From: Siphonobacter aquaeclarae
GTDB lineage: Bacteria > Bacteroidota > Bacteroidia > Cytophagales > Spirosomataceae
Direction: 5' to 3'
Assembly: GCF_900103285.1 (NCBI RefSeq)
Contig: NZ_FNGS01000011.1
Coordinates: forward strand, 62,001-126,000
Length of the DNA: 64,000 nt
In this document: piece after piece, positions 62,259 through 64,000 of the stretch
How positions within the stretch are numbered: the first letter of the stretch is position 1
Layout of the letters: every line of letters begins with the position of its first letter
Notes under the pieces: generated by a model
Told to the model about the DNA's origin: nothing
The model's database searches: none
What the model saw: the letters and a program-made list of their open reading frames with translations, nothing else
Position numbers and translations under genes: made by a program

Positions 62259-62455
62259 GGTAAGCTATAGGCAGTAAGCTATAGGCAATAGGCAGTAGGC
62301 TGCTGTGTTTCGTCGGTTGCTTCTAATCATCTGCTTCCGTTAAAGCCGGGATCTGTTCTCATTTATGTCTTGCACCTACCCTGCAAAACAGCATCTCTGT
62401 ACGGCCTTACAGGCTATAGCCTATAGCTTAGCGCCTACTGCCTATAGCTCACCGC
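62259..62455. repeat. TATAGC-family repeat clusters (inverted halves)
   Basis: AAGCTATAGGCAGT-like units repeat at 62259-62306. Their reverse complements (CTACTGCCTATAGC, GGCTATAGCC) recur at 62404-62455. The whole forms an imperfect large inverted structure. The same unit family appears at 4290-4459. Confidence 0.65.
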
Positions 62456-62562
62456 CGGGTATATATTCTCCCCATCAAAAAGAGCGACCCGCCTTGCGAA
62501 TCGCTCTTGTATCAGCTTACTGCCTGTTACCGAAGGCTTACTGCCTATCGCCACCTACCCTC

Positions 62563-63228
62563 TTAGGCTCCCTGCTCTCTCTCCTCTCCCTTTTCATCCG
62601 GGCTGACCGGTTCGTCGGAAAGCGGCTCCGTCGGAAGTTCCGGCGTGGTATCCGTCGGTTTCTCGTTGAAGAAACGGGACTGAAACAGCAGAATAAAAAC
62701 AACCCCGAGGAAGATGGAAGAATCCGCCACGTTGAAAACCGGGTTGGCGTAATATTGCCCGCCCCAAACGGGCAGCCAGTCCGGAAAATACCCCTCCCAC
62801 GGGTTGATCAGGATCATGTCTATCACCTGACCGTGGAACCAGGGAGACGGCGCGTCCGGCGGTGCATTGTCCAGCAAAACACCGTAGAAAGTCGAATCAA
62901 TAACATTACCGATGGCTCCGGCGAGAATCGCAGCGATGCACCAGAGCAGGCCATCGGGCGCGCCCTTTTTCGCAAGACGAATCAGGTATACGGCAATCAC
63001 TACCATGGCTACCAGGCGGAAGGTCGTCAGGATCAGCTTTCCATACTGGTGATCGAGCTGCATCCCAAACGCCATCCCGGGATTCAGGACATAATGGATA
63101 CTGAGCCAATCGCCCAGCAGGGGGATATTCTCGCCGATATACATGTTCCGGTACACCAGCAGCTTCACCGTCTGATCCAGCAGAATGATAAACAGCGTAA
63201 GCAAAAAGAACTTAATGGGATTCTTCAT
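62563..63228 (-). CDS. lspA: Lipoprotein signal peptidase (signal peptidase II)
   Basis: Inner-membrane aspartic protease that removes lipoprotein signal peptides, needed for the SusD proteins in this window. 221 residues from the ATG at 63228, with four membrane helices. The catalytic aspartates are Asp111 in GNVIDSTFYG and Asp169 in FNVADSSIFLG. A loop of about 40 residues between them and an acidic C-terminal tail are seen in Bacteroidota LspA. The long frame to 63579 has no family similarity before the ATG. A TACCTTTG element lies 77 bases upstream. Confidence 0.95.
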   Translation of the reverse strand: MKNPIKFFLLTLFIILLDQTVKLLVYRNMYIGENIPLLGDWLSIHYVLNPGMAFGMQLDHQYGKLILTTFRLVAMVVIAVYLIRLAKKGAPDGLLWCIAAILAGAIGNVIDSTFYGVLLDNAPPDAPSPWFHGQVIDMILINPWEGYFPDWLPVWGGQYYANPVFNVADSSIFLGVVFILLFQSRFFNEKPTDTTPELPTEPLSDEPVSPDEKGEEREQGA

Positions 63229-63304
63229 CAACAAGTCTGAAACTATCCGGCCGGAAGGCCTCGTGATTTTCTCCGGACTACCCTTCCGGGCAACGGGCTT
63301 CCTG

Positions 63305-63312
63305 CAAAGGTA
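63305..63312 (-). promoter_or_regulatory. Candidate -7 promoter element for lspA
   Basis: Minus strand reads TACCTTTG, an exact TAnnTTTG match 77 bases from the lspA ATG. No -33 TTG at standard spacing. Confidence 0.4.
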
Positions 63313-63330
63313 AGCAGCCAAACGCAAAAA

Positions 63331-63355
63331 GCCCCGCTCTTTACCGGAGCGGGGC
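63331..63355 (-). terminator. Intrinsic terminator after the proline dehydrogenase gene
   Basis: GCCCCGCTC (63331-63339) pairs with GAGCGGGGC (63347-63355). Read on the minus strand the stem is followed by TTTTTGCG. It lies just past the proline dehydrogenase stop. Confidence 0.85.
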
Positions 63356-63361
63356 CAGGAA

Positions 63362-64000
63362 TCAGGCTGCCTTTTTCGGCGTACTCCGCCGCAGCGCGCG
63401 TTTGCGTCGCCGCATTTCTTTTTTGATGAGCATATACTCCCGGCTGGCCTGTCCGGCAACTGAAGTATTTTCCTCTGCGCGGCGGAAGAGATACGGCATG
63501 ACGGCCTCGACCGGTCCGTAAGGCACGTATTTCGCAACATTATAACCGGCTTTGGCGAGGTTATAACTGATGTTGTCACTCATGCCGTACAACTGTGCAA
63601 ACCAGAAGTGCGGATCTTTGTGGTCAATGCCCAGCTCGTGCATCTTTTCAGCGAGGAGCAGGCAGGAATATTCGTTGTGCGTACCGAGGCAAATCGAAAG
63701 GATATCCCGGTTTTCGAGACAATAGCCAATGGCTTTATTGTAATCGTGATCGGTCTCTTCCTTCGTAGCGTGAATCGGATCACAGTATTCCATTTCGTGG
63801 GACCGCTGGCGCTCTTTTTCGATGTAGGCGCCGCGGACAAGTTTGACACCCAGCGTATAGCCCTTTTCACGTGCCGTTTCGGTTGCCTGAACGAGGTTAT
63901 CGTAACTTTCCAAACGATACATCTGATACGTATTCCAGACAATGCAGGCAGTCCGGTTATACTTCTCCATCATATCGTAAGTGAGGGCGTCGATGGTATC
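63362..64000 (-). CDS. Proline dehydrogenase, C-terminal part (runs off the window edge)
   Basis: The last 212 residues of an FAD-dependent proline dehydrogenase, which oxidises proline to pyrroline-5-carboxylate. YTLGVKLVRGAYIEKERQR (Arg-rich strand of the TIM barrel) and YVPYGPVEAVMPYLFRRAEEN (substrate-binding Arg pair near the C-terminus) are typical. The frame is open through 64000, so the true start lies outside the window. It ends before a strong terminator. Confidence 0.93.
   Translation of the reverse strand, partial: DTIDALTYDMMEKYNRTACIVWNTYQMYRLESYDNLVQATETAREKGYTLGVKLVRGAYIEKERQRSHEMEYCDPIHATKEETDHDYNKAIGYCLENRDILSICLGTHNEYSCLLLAEKMHELGIDHKDPHFWFAQLYGMSDNISYNLAKAGYNVAKYVPYGPVEAVMPYLFRRAEENTSVAGQASREYMLIKKEMRRRKRALRRSTPKKAA

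Larger units (their letters stand above)
62190..62562. other. Intergenic region with terminator and TATAGC repeats
   Basis: This 373-base gap holds the ompH terminator (62210-62241) and two clusters of short TATAGC-type repeats, 62259-62306 and 62404-62455, with further copies near 62515-62560. No gene, promoter or RNA is recognised in it. Confidence 0.6.

Noticed and set aside
62365-63240. 291-codon plus-strand frame over lspA
   Set aside because: It is antisense to lspA, which has all catalytic motifs. The frame's product is low-complexity with no signal or domain.
1-64000. CRISPR array, prophage, integron or tRNA genes
   Set aside because: No regularly spaced direct repeats, phage structural genes, integrase or cloverleaf sequences were seen.

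Overview
The window is chromosomal DNA from a Bacteroidota bacterium. The gene families point to the Cytophagales, perhaps a Spirosoma/Larkinella/Dyadobacter-like genus, though the exact genus cannot be fixed from sequence alone. Supporting signs are three SusC/SusD pairs, an ECF sigma/FecR pair, a propeller-type histidine kinase, a T9SS sorting-domain-like protein, a BamA-OmpH-OmpH cluster, Bacteroidota-type TAnnTTTG promoter elements and about 55% G+C in most genes. No rRNA, tRNA, CRISPR array, prophage or transposase gene was found.

Layout. 0.3-4.2 kb: htpG, then a convergent BlaI/M56 regulator-protease pair with a proline-rich, internally repeated tail. 4.5-14.4 kb (minus strand): a putative beta-mannan utilisation locus of SusC, SusD, GH26 mannanase and Na+/solute symporter, followed by an M1-type peptidase. 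A divergent AraC regulator (14.7 kb) leads into a Tat-exported gluconate-dehydrogenase-like small subunit and a GMC flavoenzyme. 18.0-19.4 kb: a repetitive LEA-like amphipathic protein and a NAGPA-type phosphodiester glycosidase. 19.6-34.5 kb (plus strand): an ECF sigma/FecR-controlled locus with an STN-containing SusC, SusD, a mutarotase-fold protein, a PQQ dehydrogenase with an internal cytochrome c domain, a Tat-exported mannonate/gluconate-dehydratase-like enolase, a Tat-exported metallophosphoesterase and an SGNH hydrolase with a long C-terminal region. 34.8-37 kb: an S9 peptidase on the minus strand. 37.2-46.1 kb: a propeller histidine kinase, a NarL-type response regulator, and a third SusC/SusD pair whose SusC reading frame is broken.

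46.5-54.6 kb is accessory: a small T9SS-tail-like protein, an orphan acidic protein, and a lower-G+C three-gene operon (48.0-51.5 kb). That operon encodes two unrecognised exported or membrane proteins and a trypsin-like protease fused to three copies of a cysteine-pair module. ChaN, GNAT, an atypical thioredoxin and a membrane-anchored HExxH peptidase follow. This three-gene operon is the best candidate for an undescribed system. 54.7-62.2 kb is the conserved envelope cluster nadK, two DUF6089-like barrels, uppS, bamA and two OmpH/Skp chaperones. The window ends with lspA and the C-terminal part of proline dehydrogenase (minus strand).

Themes. Two SusCD loci sit with genes that degrade or oxidise sugars at the envelope, and each SusCD pair has its own regulator type (AraC neighbour, sigma/anti-sigma, two-component). 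A stable hairpin follows every susD gene, which could keep SusCD expressed above the distal enzymes. Intergenic gaps carry two dispersed repeat families, GTTTTCAGTT/AACTGAAAAC arms and TATAGC-type repeats, plus REP-like hairpins. ATG starts were preferred over upstream GTG/TTG starts where a signal peptide or family alignment supported this.
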